52,863 nucleotides of DNA from positions 1-52,863 of the forward strand of contig CASDTR010000040.1 in the NCBI GenBank assembly GCA_949283785.1. The letters are read 5' to 3'. The notes under the pieces are model-generated. The model did no database searches. It was not told where the DNA came from and saw only the letters and a list, made by a program, of their open reading frames with translations. Source of the DNA: an uncultured Oscillospiraceae bacterium (lineage in GTDB: Bacteria; Bacillota; Clostridia; Oscillospirales; Acutalibacteraceae). Positions 24,363 through 33,223 of this stretch are shown here, one piece after another. The number at the start of each line of letters is the position of its first letter. Position 1 is the stretch's first letter. The position numbers were made by a program, and so were the translations under genes.

Positions 24363-24590
24363 AAACGCCGATCGGAAGAGGCCGAAAAATGAAGCTTATT
24401 GCGTAATTACTGCCGCAGTTTGCAAGAGGTCCTTTTTTGAGGTACGGCGTCCGCGGTGACGGGCTGAATGATGCGCCCATTTGCAGCCGCTGCATCTCCG
24501 CCTCAGCCGAAGCTCACCTTTGCAAATTTCCTTTTATTATTATAATAAACAAAGCCGAATTTTTTGCGGCATTTAAGTTTCGGCAATAAC
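24363..24590. other. intergenic stretch with no recognised gene
   Basis: Gene-free stretch between spoVAE and the sialidase terminator; about 290 bp lie between the two genes. I see no coding signal and only short imperfect inverted repeats. The last 70 bp are AT-rich. Confidence 0.5.
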
Positions 24591-24624
24591 AAATTCCCCG
24601 CAGCCTTTTATCTGCAGGGAATTT
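24591..24624. terminator. terminator between spoVAE and the sialidase gene
   Basis: AAATTCCCCGCAG pairs with CTGCAGGGAATTT (one mismatch) and is followed on the plus strand by CTGTTTTTA. It lies 28 bp from the sialidase stop, so it may serve both converging genes. Confidence 0.75.
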
Positions 24625-24651
24625 CTGTTTTTATGCCGATTCAGATATATT

Positions 24652-26178
24652 TTAAAATTTAGTGCGGAGGAACACAAGAGCCTCGTTGTAATTCACTTTG
24701 CCTATTTCGGCAAGCACGAAAGCGTCTCCGTTCTCGTTGACGGCTATGCTGGAATAGCCCGCCGCTCCCGAATAGAGAAGCTTTTTGCTCCAGTTTCTGC
24801 CGTTGTCAAAGCTGACTGCGGCGGTAAGTCCGCACCTTGTGGTAAAGGAATCGGGATAGGAGATGCAGAACATTTCCGCGGCTCTGTCAAGAGAGGCCAT
24901 ACATATGGGGGAACGAAGCCGAGTTTTGAACATGGTCTCGTACCAGGTTTCGCCTCCGTCCGAAGAATATGAAAGACACTGGAACTGTTTGGGATGATAC
25001 ATGGTGCACACGGTGTTCTCACGCACCACCATGGCAAGGTCGCCGTTTTGGAGAAGGGCGGCTTCGCACTCGTTGCCGTCGCCCGCCTTTTCTCCTCTGT
25101 TCCAGTGCTTTCCGCCATCGTCGCTGTAAAGGACAAATGACTCCCCGTCGTTGCTGGCGGGGATAATAAGACGTCCCGCCTTGTCCCCTTCCTTTATCTG
25201 AACGCCCTTGCCCGGGCCCACCATAAGGGTGTCCTTGCGCACTCCGTCGGAGCCCGATTTCACTTTGCCCTGAAGCTTGGGAAGGGAGATATTCTTCTTA
25301 TCCACCCAGTGGAGCTCAAAATCGGAGGTGAGGGTTCCTCGGTAGCAGTAGGTATCGTAATTGAATCCGCTCTCTTCGGTGGCGGTCATCAGTACAAAAT
25401 TTATAAGTCCCGTGTTTTCGTCGGCTACGGGAGTGGGGTTTCCGTACTTGCCCACCTTTTCCCCGTATGTAAAGAGTACCTTGAGGGGCGTCCATGTTTT
25501 GCCGTTGTCGGCAGAGAATTTGCACACTATATCCACAACGCCTGTATCGCGGGCGGAATTCTTCCTTCCCTCGGCGCATGCCATGAGCACATCGGACTCA
25601 AAGCCCTGGTCCTTTATTGTCAAAAACTCTTTTTTAAGCCTTACAAGGGACGGGATTCTGAAGGTGGAATAGCCGCCCTCCCCGTTCTCAAAAATGAAGA
25701 ATGGCTCCTCCTTGAGATTTTTGAAGCTCTGCCAGCCCTGTGCCTTTGCCCAGATAAGACCCCACAGCATCACGCACAAAAGTCCCAGCGAGGAGGCAAA
25801 GGAGACCGTGGCAAAGGAGGAAGAAAAAGAACATACCGCATTTGAAACAAGGGTGAGCACGGCACCTGCTGTCATGATTATCGTACCCTCCGTTGTAAGG
25901 GCAAGGGGCTGAAAGAGATCCGCTATAAGTCCCTTATAAACGATAAAGGCAAGCAAAAGGACGCTTAAAACAGTGACGATCGCGGAAAGGATTCTGAAAT
26001 CGTTGCCTATCCAGAAGATGCCTGCATATACTCCGGGGAACACCAGCAGGGCGATAAGAGAAATTATTGAAAATCCCGCCGTACTGAAAAACAGTCCGTG
26101 ATTTACTCTGATGAACAAAATGAAACCGGCAGTAAAAAGGAGGTAGAAAACTCCCGATAAAACAGCCGCAAATACCAT
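24652..26178 (-). CDS. membrane-anchored exo-sialidase (GH33-like)
   Basis: 508 residues. The first 145 hold about five transmembrane segments (roughly 1-24, 32-57, 63-83, 96-117, 127-144). Residues 157-508 are a sialidase beta-propeller: FRIP motif 173-176 with R174, acid/base Asp near D211 in SARDTGVVDIV, Asp boxes SADNGKTW (222), SDDGGKHW (352), SSDGGETW (405) and SFDNGRNW (456), E372, and a late GYSSIAV with the probable nucleophile Tyr475. It should release terminal sialic acid. With the N-terminus inside, five spans put the propeller outside, suiting host-glycan foraging. No nan catabolic genes are nearby, and the multi-span anchor is unusual for GH33. Confidence 0.88.
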   Translation of the reverse strand: MVFAAVLSGVFYLLFTAGFILFIRVNHGLFFSTAGFSIISLIALLVFPGVYAGIFWIGNDFRILSAIVTVLSVLLLAFIVYKGLIADLFQPLALTTEGTIIMTAGAVLTLVSNAVCSFSSSFATVSFASSLGLLCVMLWGLIWAKAQGWQSFKNLKEEPFFIFENGEGGYSTFRIPSLVRLKKEFLTIKDQGFESDVLMACAEGRKNSARDTGVVDIVCKFSADNGKTWTPLKVLFTYGEKVGKYGNPTPVADENTGLINFVLMTATEESGFNYDTYCYRGTLTSDFELHWVDKKNISLPKLQGKVKSGSDGVRKDTLMVGPGKGVQIKEGDKAGRLIIPASNDGESFVLYSDDGGKHWNRGEKAGDGNECEAALLQNGDLAMVVRENTVCTMYHPKQFQCLSYSSDGGETWYETMFKTRLRSPICMASLDRAAEMFCISYPDSFTTRCGLTAAVSFDNGRNWSKKLLYSGAAGYSSIAVNENGDAFVLAEIGKVNYNEALVFLRTKF

Positions 26179-26324
26179 TTGACTCGCCTCCGTTTGATTT
26201 TATTTTATGTGATATTGGGAATGTTTTAAGAACCTTCAGCTCCGCATATTTATATCCGAATTGTCCGATGCCCGCCGCTGCACCCTTTTGCAGACCGACG
26301 GGGCTTACTTTGCAGCGAATGCAA

Positions 26325-28979
26325 TTACAGCTTTTTTCTCAAAACGGTAAAACAGTATATTATCGCCGCGCACACAAGCTGATATATCAGCAGAGAGTAG
26401 GTCTGAAGCTGCTGAAAACCGGAAAGAAAAGCCATAAGGGAGGTAAGTCCCACTCCGAAGGCGGCAAGTCCCGCCTGAACCGCAGCCGCTATGCCCTCTC
26501 CGTAATAAAGACTCGCTGCGGCGTTTACTGCGGCTAGCATGGATTTTACGCTTCCGTTGTGGATGATTTTCGCCTCGGCGTTGCGCTTTTTCAGACGCTC
26601 CTTTCGGTACATCTCTCCCGCCACGGCGCTTATTATCTTTACGGCGTTTTTGTGAAGGCCGAAAAAGTTTGATATGAGTTCCTCCGTTATATTAGCGTCG
26701 GAGGTTCTGACGAGAACGCTTATGCCCTTGCTCTCCATGAGCCTGAGGGACGCCTTTATTCCCGGGTTCGCCTTATAGCCCACCACGAACATGGCGGCAA
26801 TTTTGCCCGAAACAGCCAGATACATTATCTGACGGTTGTCGTGCCTGTATTTCAGCTCGCTCTCCCTGTCGGGCGCTTCCACATTATGATTTATCAGCAG
26901 ATCCCTGTTTCCCACAAACACCCGCCTTCCGTGTATCCATGCGGAAAGCCCCAGTTTATCCTCATAGACAAGATTTTCAACGGGAGGAAGAAGTTCCCTC
27001 TTTCCGAGGATAACTCTGTCAAACACCTCTCCGCTGGGTCCTCCTGCCTTTATGACAATGGCTGCAGTGTCGAGAATTGCCTCGTCAACCCGCATACCGT
27101 TATAGGTCTTTATACCGTAAATCGTGCATCCGCCCTCGCTGAAAATATCGGAGGAGTCAAGTACCACAGCATTTACGTCTCCGCATTCTCCGACGGCCTT
27201 ATGCCCTGAGATCATGGCTCCCATATGTACCAGCTTTGAATCGGCCTTTTCAAGGGGCAGATTGGAGGCTATAAGGGCGCAGGACGGCATTCCGACGCAT
27301 ACCGCCGCAGTGAAGAGGGAAGCTCCGCCGAACCAATCCGATTTTACGGCTCCGTAAACAGCTCCTACAACAAGGCTGATAAGGAAAAACACCGGCATCA
27401 TCACTTTTGCATATTTATTTGCCGGATCGGCTGCATATGTATTTTCAAGGAATTTTGACGGAAAGCTCGTAGGAATGGAGCAGCGTATGTCAGGGTCGCC
27501 CAGCAGAAGGCCTCTGCCTACCTCAAAGGCTGTTTCCTCATCCTCTATTTCCTGGATACTGAATTTTTTCCTCAGATGAGCAAGGAAACGAAGGTTTTTA
27601 CAGGCTCTCGAAGCCACAAGATAGTGGCCTGCAAGATTGAACACGACCGCAGCCGCGGCAAGGCATCCGTAAAGAGGAACCATATCGCCGTAATGAACGC
27701 CGAAGGCCCAGATCCCCTGGACAGCGGCGGCAATAAGCACGGCAGTCACCACCGTATCCGCATTCGGCTTTCCCTTGATGAGATTTTCGGCGCCTTTTAT
27801 TGCGCGAATACCTCCCGCCACTACGCAGGCGCAGATTACGGCAATGTTAAAGACTGTAAGCATCTCCACTCCCGCAGGACCACTTGACGAGCCTGCCGCA
27901 GAAAACATCAAGTACATAATGATGAAAAACAGACAAAGCGCAATGCCCCAAAGAGGGGTTATCATCTCTTTGCGAAGCATGGCGGCAATGCGGGGAGTAT
28001 CCGAAGCTTTGCGCAGCTCCTCGGAGCCCTTCTGAGCTGAGATGTCCTTTGTTTTTTCTCTGCCTTTTCCCGAAGCCTCGTCCCTGCTTACCGAATCCTT
28101 TGAAGCTTTCTTCTTTTTATTCTCGGGAACGGGCTCTTTGTCGTCTTCTCCCGCGTCTATCTCTTCAATTTCTTCGTCATCCTCAATTTCGGCAAGATCC
28201 TCTATACCGAAAATCTTAAAACCCTTTACCTTTTCTCTTCTCTTATCTTTGAGCGCAGCCTCAGCCTCTTCCTCGTCTATCTTTTCCACTCTGTCGCTGT
28301 CGGCGTTTTCAAAAGCGTTAAAGTGTATCTGTCCCTCTATCTCACTGCGCTCCGCAGGCGCCTTTTCTGCCTTCGGACGGATAAAGCCGCTTACCCTTGT
28401 CTTTTCGCAGTTGTCCGCCTCCTCAGCCGTTATAATCGTGGGCAGAGGCGCCAGATCCGCCGTGGCTGACAGGGAACTGCGCTTCGTCACTATGCCCGGA
28501 CGCTCTATCATCTCAGGCGGTCTGCTTTCGAATTTTTTTTGAAAATCGGCGGTCCGCTCTATTTTCTGCACTGGACGGTTTATGAATCTTCTTCTGTACT
28601 CGTCTGTCTCTATTGTTCCGCCTGCGCCTGCAATGGCCTTAGAATTTTTAAAGGCGCTGCCTGAATATTCGCTTTCGCTGAGCCCGCTTAAAACCTTCGT
28701 TTTTTCCTCAATGGGCTCAGCCTCGGTTTTCTTTGCCTTCTCAGTGGGAGAAGCCGTCCTTTCGCCCGCCGCCTCCAGCAGCTCGTCGGTTATTATGTCG
28801 CTGACCTCTATGCGCTTTCTAGGTTCCAGGAGCTTATCTATCTCCTCCATGGACCTTGAGGGCAGCACTTGGTCCTCGGAAGCGTCTTCAATCCTTCCGT
28901 CTCTTGCGGCACGCACCTCGGCAAGTATTTCATCTATCGAAAAATCGGAACCGTATCCGTTATTTTTATCGTCGTTCAA
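26325..28979 (-). CDS. degenerate P-type ATPase-like membrane protein with acidic N-terminal domain
   Basis: 884 residues from TTG 28979, which follows AAGGGGGG by seven bases. Residues 1-335 are a charged, probably disordered cytoplasmic region. About eight membrane segments follow (342-360, 374-391, 410-427, 432-452, 527-545, 552-572, about 830-850, 860-880), arranged as in P1B/P-type ATPases. The catalytic signatures are lost: the phosphorylation site DKTGT is DSSDI (D608), the hinge TGDN is RTSDA (about 758-762), and GDGxND is replaced by HNGSVKS; GMPSCAL stands for the usual PCAL. Nucleotide-domain echoes (IHGRRVFVGNRDLL, VVGYKANPGIKASL) remain. The frame is intact, so it is a pseudoenzyme rather than a pseudogene. 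It follows rlmB by 13 bp. Confidence 0.78.
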   Translation of the reverse strand: MNDDKNNGYGSDFSIDEILAEVRAARDGRIEDASEDQVLPSRSMEEIDKLLEPRKRIEVSDIITDELLEAAGERTASPTEKAKKTEAEPIEEKTKVLSGLSESEYSGSAFKNSKAIAGAGGTIETDEYRRRFINRPVQKIERTADFQKKFESRPPEMIERPGIVTKRSSLSATADLAPLPTIITAEEADNCEKTRVSGFIRPKAEKAPAERSEIEGQIHFNAFENADSDRVEKIDEEEAEAALKDKRREKVKGFKIFGIEDLAEIEDDEEIEEIDAGEDDKEPVPENKKKKASKDSVSRDEASGKGREKTKDISAQKGSEELRKASDTPRIAAMLRKEMITPLWGIALCLFFIIMYLMFSAAGSSSGPAGVEMLTVFNIAVICACVVAGGIRAIKGAENLIKGKPNADTVVTAVLIAAAVQGIWAFGVHYGDMVPLYGCLAAAAVVFNLAGHYLVASRACKNLRFLAHLRKKFSIQEIEDEETAFEVGRGLLLGDPDIRCSIPTSFPSKFLENTYAADPANKYAKVMMPVFFLISLVVGAVYGAVKSDWFGGASLFTAAVCVGMPSCALIASNLPLEKADSKLVHMGAMISGHKAVGECGDVNAVVLDSSDIFSEGGCTIYGIKTYNGMRVDEAILDTAAIVIKAGGPSGEVFDRVILGKRELLPPVENLVYEDKLGLSAWIHGRRVFVGNRDLLINHNVEAPDRESELKYRHDNRQIMYLAVSGKIAAMFVVGYKANPGIKASLRLMESKGISVLVRTSDANITEELISNFFGLHKNAVKIISAVAGEMYRKERLKKRNAEAKIIHNGSVKSMLAAVNAAASLYYGEGIAAAVQAGLAAFGVGLTSLMAFLSGFQQLQTYSLLIYQLVCAAIIYCFTVLRKKL

Positions 28980-28992
28980 CTCAAGTCCCCCC

Positions 28993-29748
28993 TTACAGAC
29001 GCTGTTTCGCCACCTCATACATAAGAATTCCCGCCGCTACGGAAGCGTTCAGGGAGTTTATCTTTCCCCTCATTGGAAGGGACACGATAACGTCGCATTT
29101 TGACTTTACCAGCCTGCCCATTCCCGCTCCCTCGGAACCTATCACCAGCGCTGTCGCGCTCTTTCCGAAAGAGACCTTGTTCCACGGCTCTCCGTCCATA
29201 TCGGCTCCGTAAAACCATATTCCACTTTTCTTAAGCTCATCTATGGTGCCCGGCAAATTGCTTACTCTCACAACGGGCACATATTCCAGCGCTCCCGCGG
29301 CAGTCTTGGCCACGGCAAAGCTCAAAGATGCGCTCCTTCTTTTGGGAATTATGACCCCGTGGGCTCCCGCCGCCTCTGCGGTTCTGATAATGGCGCCCAG
29401 ATTGTGTGGATCCTCTATTTCATCGCAGACTATTATAAAGGGCTCTTCCTCCCTCTCTGCCGCAAGGGCGAATATATCCTCCATGGACGAATATTCATAC
29501 GCCGCCGTAAAGGCCGCCACTCCCTGATGATTGCCGCCTGCGCAGATTTTATCCAGCTTTCTGCGGTCGACCTCTTTTATCACTACTCCCTTTTCACGGC
29601 ACCGGGCTATTATCTTTCCCACGGAGCCGCCCCGCTCACCTGCGGAAACCATAAGGGTATCTATCTCTCTTCCCGCGCGTATCGCCTCGGCCACCGCGTT
29701 GCGTCCGATGACGAGATTGGGGTTTTCTTTTCCGCTGAAATTATCCAT
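28993..29748 (-). CDS. rlmB: 23S rRNA (guanosine-2'-O)-methyltransferase RlmB / TrmH family
   Basis: 251 residues from ATG 29748, which follows GGAGG. An N-terminal substrate-binding domain (VIGRNAVAEAI, HQGVAAF) is followed by a SPOUT knot domain with DEIEDPHNLGAIIRTAEAAG, ALVIGSEGAGM and LPMRGKINSLNASVAAGILMYE, all diagnostic. It methylates a ribose in 23S rRNA. The pseudo-ATPase gene follows 13 bp downstream in the same transcript. Confidence 0.95.
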   Translation of the reverse strand: MDNFSGKENPNLVIGRNAVAEAIRAGREIDTLMVSAGERGGSVGKIIARCREKGVVIKEVDRRKLDKICAGGNHQGVAAFTAAYEYSSMEDIFALAAEREEEPFIIVCDEIEDPHNLGAIIRTAEAAGAHGVIIPKRRSASLSFAVAKTAAGALEYVPVVRVSNLPGTIDELKKSGIWFYGADMDGEPWNKVSFGKSATALVIGSEGAGMGRLVKSKCDVIVSLPMRGKINSLNASVAAGILMYEVAKQRL

Positions 29749-29816
29749 TAATATATCCTCCGGATGTCTCTGCCAAAATAACCTTAAAACAGCACAGATA
29801 TTGCTATATTTATTAG

Positions 29817-29825
29817 AGTATACCA
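29817..29825 (-). promoter_or_regulatory. extended -10 promoter of rlmB
   Basis: Minus strand TGGTATACT, an extended -10 box with no good -35, about 70 bp before the rlmB start. Confidence 0.5.
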
Positions 29826-29859
29826 TATTTTGCGTAAAAACAACAGAAAAATATACATC

Positions 29860-30650
29860 AAAATTTAAATATTGACAAATAAAGGCAATATGATTTTTCC
29901 GTTCCCGAGACAGGGAAGAGCGTCCCGCAGGATGCCGTTAGACGAAGGTTACCGCTGAGGAGAAAGCTTTCCGAAACAGAGAAAAAACTGTCCTCCTTAT
30001 AGCCTCGCAGCTTTATATTCCCGCGCCGTCCTAATATACAATTGTATATCGGTTTATTCATATCCGTTTATTTTAAAAATATTAAAGCAGGCTGATCCCG
30101 GCAGCGTGACGCTGCACCCAATTCGCAGCAAGCTGAGCCTGCACGCAATCCGCACACCGAACGGCAGCGAAAAACGGCTGTAAGTGCCTGCGGGCAGGTT
30201 TAACCTGTGCCGCGGCATAGGCGGCGAAACCTTCTCCTTATCTTAGTGCGGGTAAGGAGTTAAAATTTTAAAGTAAAACTTCTATCAAAATCTGAGGAAA
30301 CAAGAAATCAGTACATGTTTATTCGTACTTTTGTCCATAGCAACAAAAGTACCAAAAATGCATTTATTGCGCCTTGACGGTTTTCGCCCAGAGTTTATAT
30401 GCCTTTAGAAGGTGTCTCGGTAAATCGTCGTCAAGGACCAATGCCGACGATTTACGGAAAAGCTTTGCTTTTCCGTTCCCTCGCTCTCCGATATGGTAAG
30501 CGTAACGCAAAAAGCCGCAAGGCGCCCGCACTGCCTCCTCTCATTTGTGTCGGGTGAGCAAGGAGTAAGTTTTTGTTTTTAAACAGAAAGTTTTGCTGTT
30601 TGTTTGCAGTCATTTTTCTTATATCACGGCTAAAACCAAAATTCAGCACT
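29860..30650. other. 790-bp intergenic region with decayed repeats and hairpins
   Basis: No credible gene on either strand. It holds a perfect palindrome ATATACAATTGTATAT (30035-30050), the second 44-nt dispersed repeat (30125-30168), the hairpin TACTTTTG...CAAAAGTA (30328-30354), AAATCGTCG/CGACGATTT (30423-30453) and GGAAAAGC/GCTTTTCC (30455-30475). It looks like a graveyard of small repeats. Confidence 0.6.
30125..30168 (-). repeat. 44-nt dispersed repeat, copy 2
   Basis: Reverse complement of the repeat at 378-421, 38 of 44 identical. Confidence 0.6.
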
Positions 30651-30656
30651 TACCCA

Positions 30657-30823
30657 TGTCTCCCTTGTGCAAAGGGAGATGTCACGGCGTAAGACGTGAC
30701 AGAGGGATTATATCTAAAAAAAACTTGATGCTGCGCCTTTTTCTGCGCCGTATCAGGTTCCCTCCGATAGTGCAAAACGGCAGTTCTGAAACTGTTCAAG
30801 CATAAAAGCAACTTTATCGGCAA
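30657..30823. repeat. dispersed intergenic repeat, copy 2
   Basis: Begins CTCCCTTGTGCAAAGGGAG, continues with the inverted repeat GTCACG...CGTGAC and GAGGGATTAT, then TTGATGCTGCGCC and GTTCAAGCATAAAAGCAAC, ending GGCAAGCT. It shares both halves with the element at 11797-12043, with the middle shortened. Non-coding. Confidence 0.7.
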
Positions 30824-30826
30824 GCT

Positions 30827-30856
30827 GAGCGCTCCGTCCAAAAGGACGAAGCGCTC
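30827..30856 (-). terminator. terminator-like hairpin after glmS
   Basis: GAGCGCT(T/C)CGTCC pairs across AAAA/TTTT with GGACG(A/G)AGCGCTC, 13 bp with one wobble or mismatch. It lacks a clean T tract, so termination efficiency is uncertain. Confidence 0.55.
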
Positions 30857-30892
30857 TTACTTCAATATTCAGTTTTCGGGACTCTGACCTTT

Positions 30893-32734
30893 TTATTCCA
30901 CCGTTACGCTCTTGGCCAAATTGCGGGGCTTATCAACGTCAAGGCCCTTGGCGCAGCTAACATAGTAGGCAAGCAGCTGAAGGGGGATCACCGAAAGGCT
31001 CACGGCAAAATTCGGGTCCGTCTTCGGCACATACACCGTAAAGCCAGCGGTGTCCTCAATACTGTAATTCCCGTAGGCGGTCATGCCCATGAGGAAGGCT
31101 CCCCTGCTCTTTGCCTCCACCAGATTGGAGACGGTCTTTTCATAGAGCTCCGGCTGAGTGAGCACTCCGACCACCAGGGTACCCTGCTCCACAAGGGAAA
31201 TGGGACCGTGCTTCAGCTCTCCCGCCGCGAAGGCCTCCGAATGGATATAGCTTATTTCCTTGAACTTCAGGCTGCCCTCCAGAGCCACGGCGTAATCGAG
31301 GCCTCTGCCGATGAAAAAGGCGTCGTGGGCGTTGGCGTATTTGCTGGCAAACCATTGTATGCGCTCTTTGTCGGAGAGAGTCTTTTCGATTTTTTCGGGC
31401 AGCGTCTCAAGCTCTGATACCAGCTCCCGGCTTCTTTCCTCACTTAAAATTCCCCTCTTTTCGCCGAAATCGATTGCAAGCAGATAGCAGGCCGCAAGCT
31501 GGGTACTGTAAGCCTTGGTAGTGGCCACGGCGATTTCAGGGCCCGCCCAGGTGTAGAGGGTTGAATCAGCCTCGCGGGCTATGGATGAGCCAACCACGTT
31601 GACTATTCCCACGGTCTTTACGCCTTTTTCCCTGCACAGGCGAAGGGCCGCCAAGGTGTCGGCCGTCTCGCCGCTCTGGCTGATTATCAGCGCAAGGGAA
31701 TCGGGCTCCAGAACGGGATTCCTGTAACGGAATTCGCTGGCCACATCCACCTCGACGGGCAGACGGGCAAGATTTTCGAACACATATCTCGCCGCCACTC
31801 CCACATGATAGGCGGAGCCGCAGCCGATAATATACACTCTCTTTATTCCCCTTACTGTTTCCTCATCCATTTCCAGCTCACTTAAATCCACACGGCCGTC
31901 CTTTATTCTGGGGCTTATGGTATCCCTTACGGCAGCGGGCTGCTCGTGTATCTCCTTCATCATGAAATGCTCATAGCCGCCCTTTTCGGCAGCCTCGGCG
32001 TCCCACTCTATTGTCACCGGCTCCTTTTCCACGGGCTCTCCGTCTATGCTGAAAAATTCAACGGAATCCGCCGTAAGCCGCGCTATTTCGAGATTGTCGA
32101 TGTAGTAAACGGTACGGGTGTATTTGAGCAGCGCAGGAACGTCTGAAGCGATAAGATTGCCGTTTTCCGACTGTCCCACAATAAGGGGACTGTCTTTGCG
32201 CACTGCGTAAACGACCCCCGGCTGATCCTCAAAAAGTACGCCCAAAGCATAGGAGCCGCGCACATGCATCATCATGCTCGTAATGGCGGCGATAGGGTCT
32301 CCCGAAGCCTTGCCCGTATAGTAGTAGTCGATCATCTGGACAACCACTTCCGTATCAGTCTGAGAAGCGAAGGTGTAGCCCCTGTTTATCATTTTGTCTT
32401 TAAGCTCCTGATAGTTTTCGATTATGCCGTTGTGTACCACGGCGATGTTTTTATTTTTGCTGTAATGGGGGTGGGCGTTGGCCACGGAAGGCTCTCCGTG
32501 AGTTGCCCAGCGGGTATGGCCGATACCGCACTGACCGCCAACGGCCTTGCCGTTATCCGTCATCTCACTGAGGACTCTCAGACGTCCCTTGGCCTTCACC
32601 ACCTCTATTTTTCCCAATTGGTTCTGTACGGCGAGACCCGCCGAATCATATCCTCTGTACTCCAGTTTTGCAAGACCGTCCAGCAGCACGGGCGCCGCCT
32701 GCACATGGCCTGTAAATCCGACTATTCCGCACAT
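30893..32734 (-). CDS. glmS: glutamine--fructose-6-phosphate aminotransferase (isomerizing)
   Basis: 613 residues. The N-terminal glutaminase domain begins MCGIVGF, with catalytic Cys2, and has HTRWATHGEPS and the NGIIENY segment; two SIS sugar-isomerase domains follow (IGCGSAYHVGVAARY, ISQSGETADTLAAL, GRGLDYAVALEGSLKFKEI, cut), ending in the typical NLAKSVTVE. It makes glucosamine-6-phosphate, the entry point to peptidoglycan amino sugars. The ATG follows GGAGG. The leader is long but I see no glmS ribozyme in it. Confidence 0.97.
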   Translation of the reverse strand: MCGIVGFTGHVQAAPVLLDGLAKLEYRGYDSAGLAVQNQLGKIEVVKAKGRLRVLSEMTDNGKAVGGQCGIGHTRWATHGEPSVANAHPHYSKNKNIAVVHNGIIENYQELKDKMINRGYTFASQTDTEVVVQMIDYYYTGKASGDPIAAITSMMMHVRGSYALGVLFEDQPGVVYAVRKDSPLIVGQSENGNLIASDVPALLKYTRTVYYIDNLEIARLTADSVEFFSIDGEPVEKEPVTIEWDAEAAEKGGYEHFMMKEIHEQPAAVRDTISPRIKDGRVDLSELEMDEETVRGIKRVYIIGCGSAYHVGVAARYVFENLARLPVEVDVASEFRYRNPVLEPDSLALIISQSGETADTLAALRLCREKGVKTVGIVNVVGSSIAREADSTLYTWAGPEIAVATTKAYSTQLAACYLLAIDFGEKRGILSEERSRELVSELETLPEKIEKTLSDKERIQWFASKYANAHDAFFIGRGLDYAVALEGSLKFKEISYIHSEAFAAGELKHGPISLVEQGTLVVGVLTQPELYEKTVSNLVEAKSRGAFLMGMTAYGNYSIEDTAGFTVYVPKTDPNFAVSLSVIPLQLLAYYVSCAKGLDVDKPRNLAKSVTVE

Positions 32735-33137
32735 AGATATTCCTCCGTATTATTGTCTTGATATTTACAATTCCGCAAACACATTCAGCCAATAAAACAG
32801 TTCAAAGGCATTTTACCGAAATAAAATGCGCAGTACAAACACGTCCGCCGCAAAAGCGGGACCTGAACCCCTCACTCCGTCTCAGTCCACATCTTCTTTC
32901 CCTACTGAAAGCTTAAAGCGGAATCGCATATGGCTAAGGATAGCATGAAAATTCTCTTTGAGCAAGTTAAATCGGATTCTCACGCCCTTTCTTAGTTTAA
33001 ATTAAAATTAGTAAACTAACCAATAGAAATTTAATTAAACGAATTAAAAAAGTGGCATTAATGCTTACGACCTTTTCCCGACATATCTTCGGTAATATTT
33101 ACGCAGGGATTTTCCTTAAAATACACATCTTATTATA
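32735..33137 (-). promoter_or_regulatory. long glmS leader
   Basis: About 400 gene-free bases lie between the mgtE terminator and glmS. A TATAAT box (33132-33137, minus strand) could start a leader of about 390 nt. It contains the palindrome TTAGTTTA/TAAACTAA (32993-33019), a GTCCCGC/GCGGCGGAC stem and a GCATTTTA/TAAAATGC hairpin (about 32806-32827). The conserved core of the glmS ribozyme (GUUGACGAGG and partners) is not found. Confidence 0.45.
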
Positions 33138-33151
33138 AGCACAAATCAAAA

Positions 33152-33185
33152 GATCCCGCCGTCCGCAAACACGGACGGCGGGATC
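33152..33185 (-). terminator. terminator of mgtE
   Basis: GATCCCGCCGTCCG pairs perfectly with CGGACGGCGGGATC (14 bp), followed on the minus strand by TTTTGATTT, 39 bp after the mgtE stop. Confidence 0.85.
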
Positions 33186-33223
33186 GCGCTTAACTTTTAA
33201 AGAAGTCCTCAGCACGTTTCCCC

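Noticed and set aside
26268-26324. Terminator downstream of the pseudo-ATPase gene
   Set aside because: Only an imperfect stem with no T tract; too weak to list.
32735-33137. glmS ribozyme
   Set aside because: The conserved core sequences cannot be found in the leader, so I did not annotate one.
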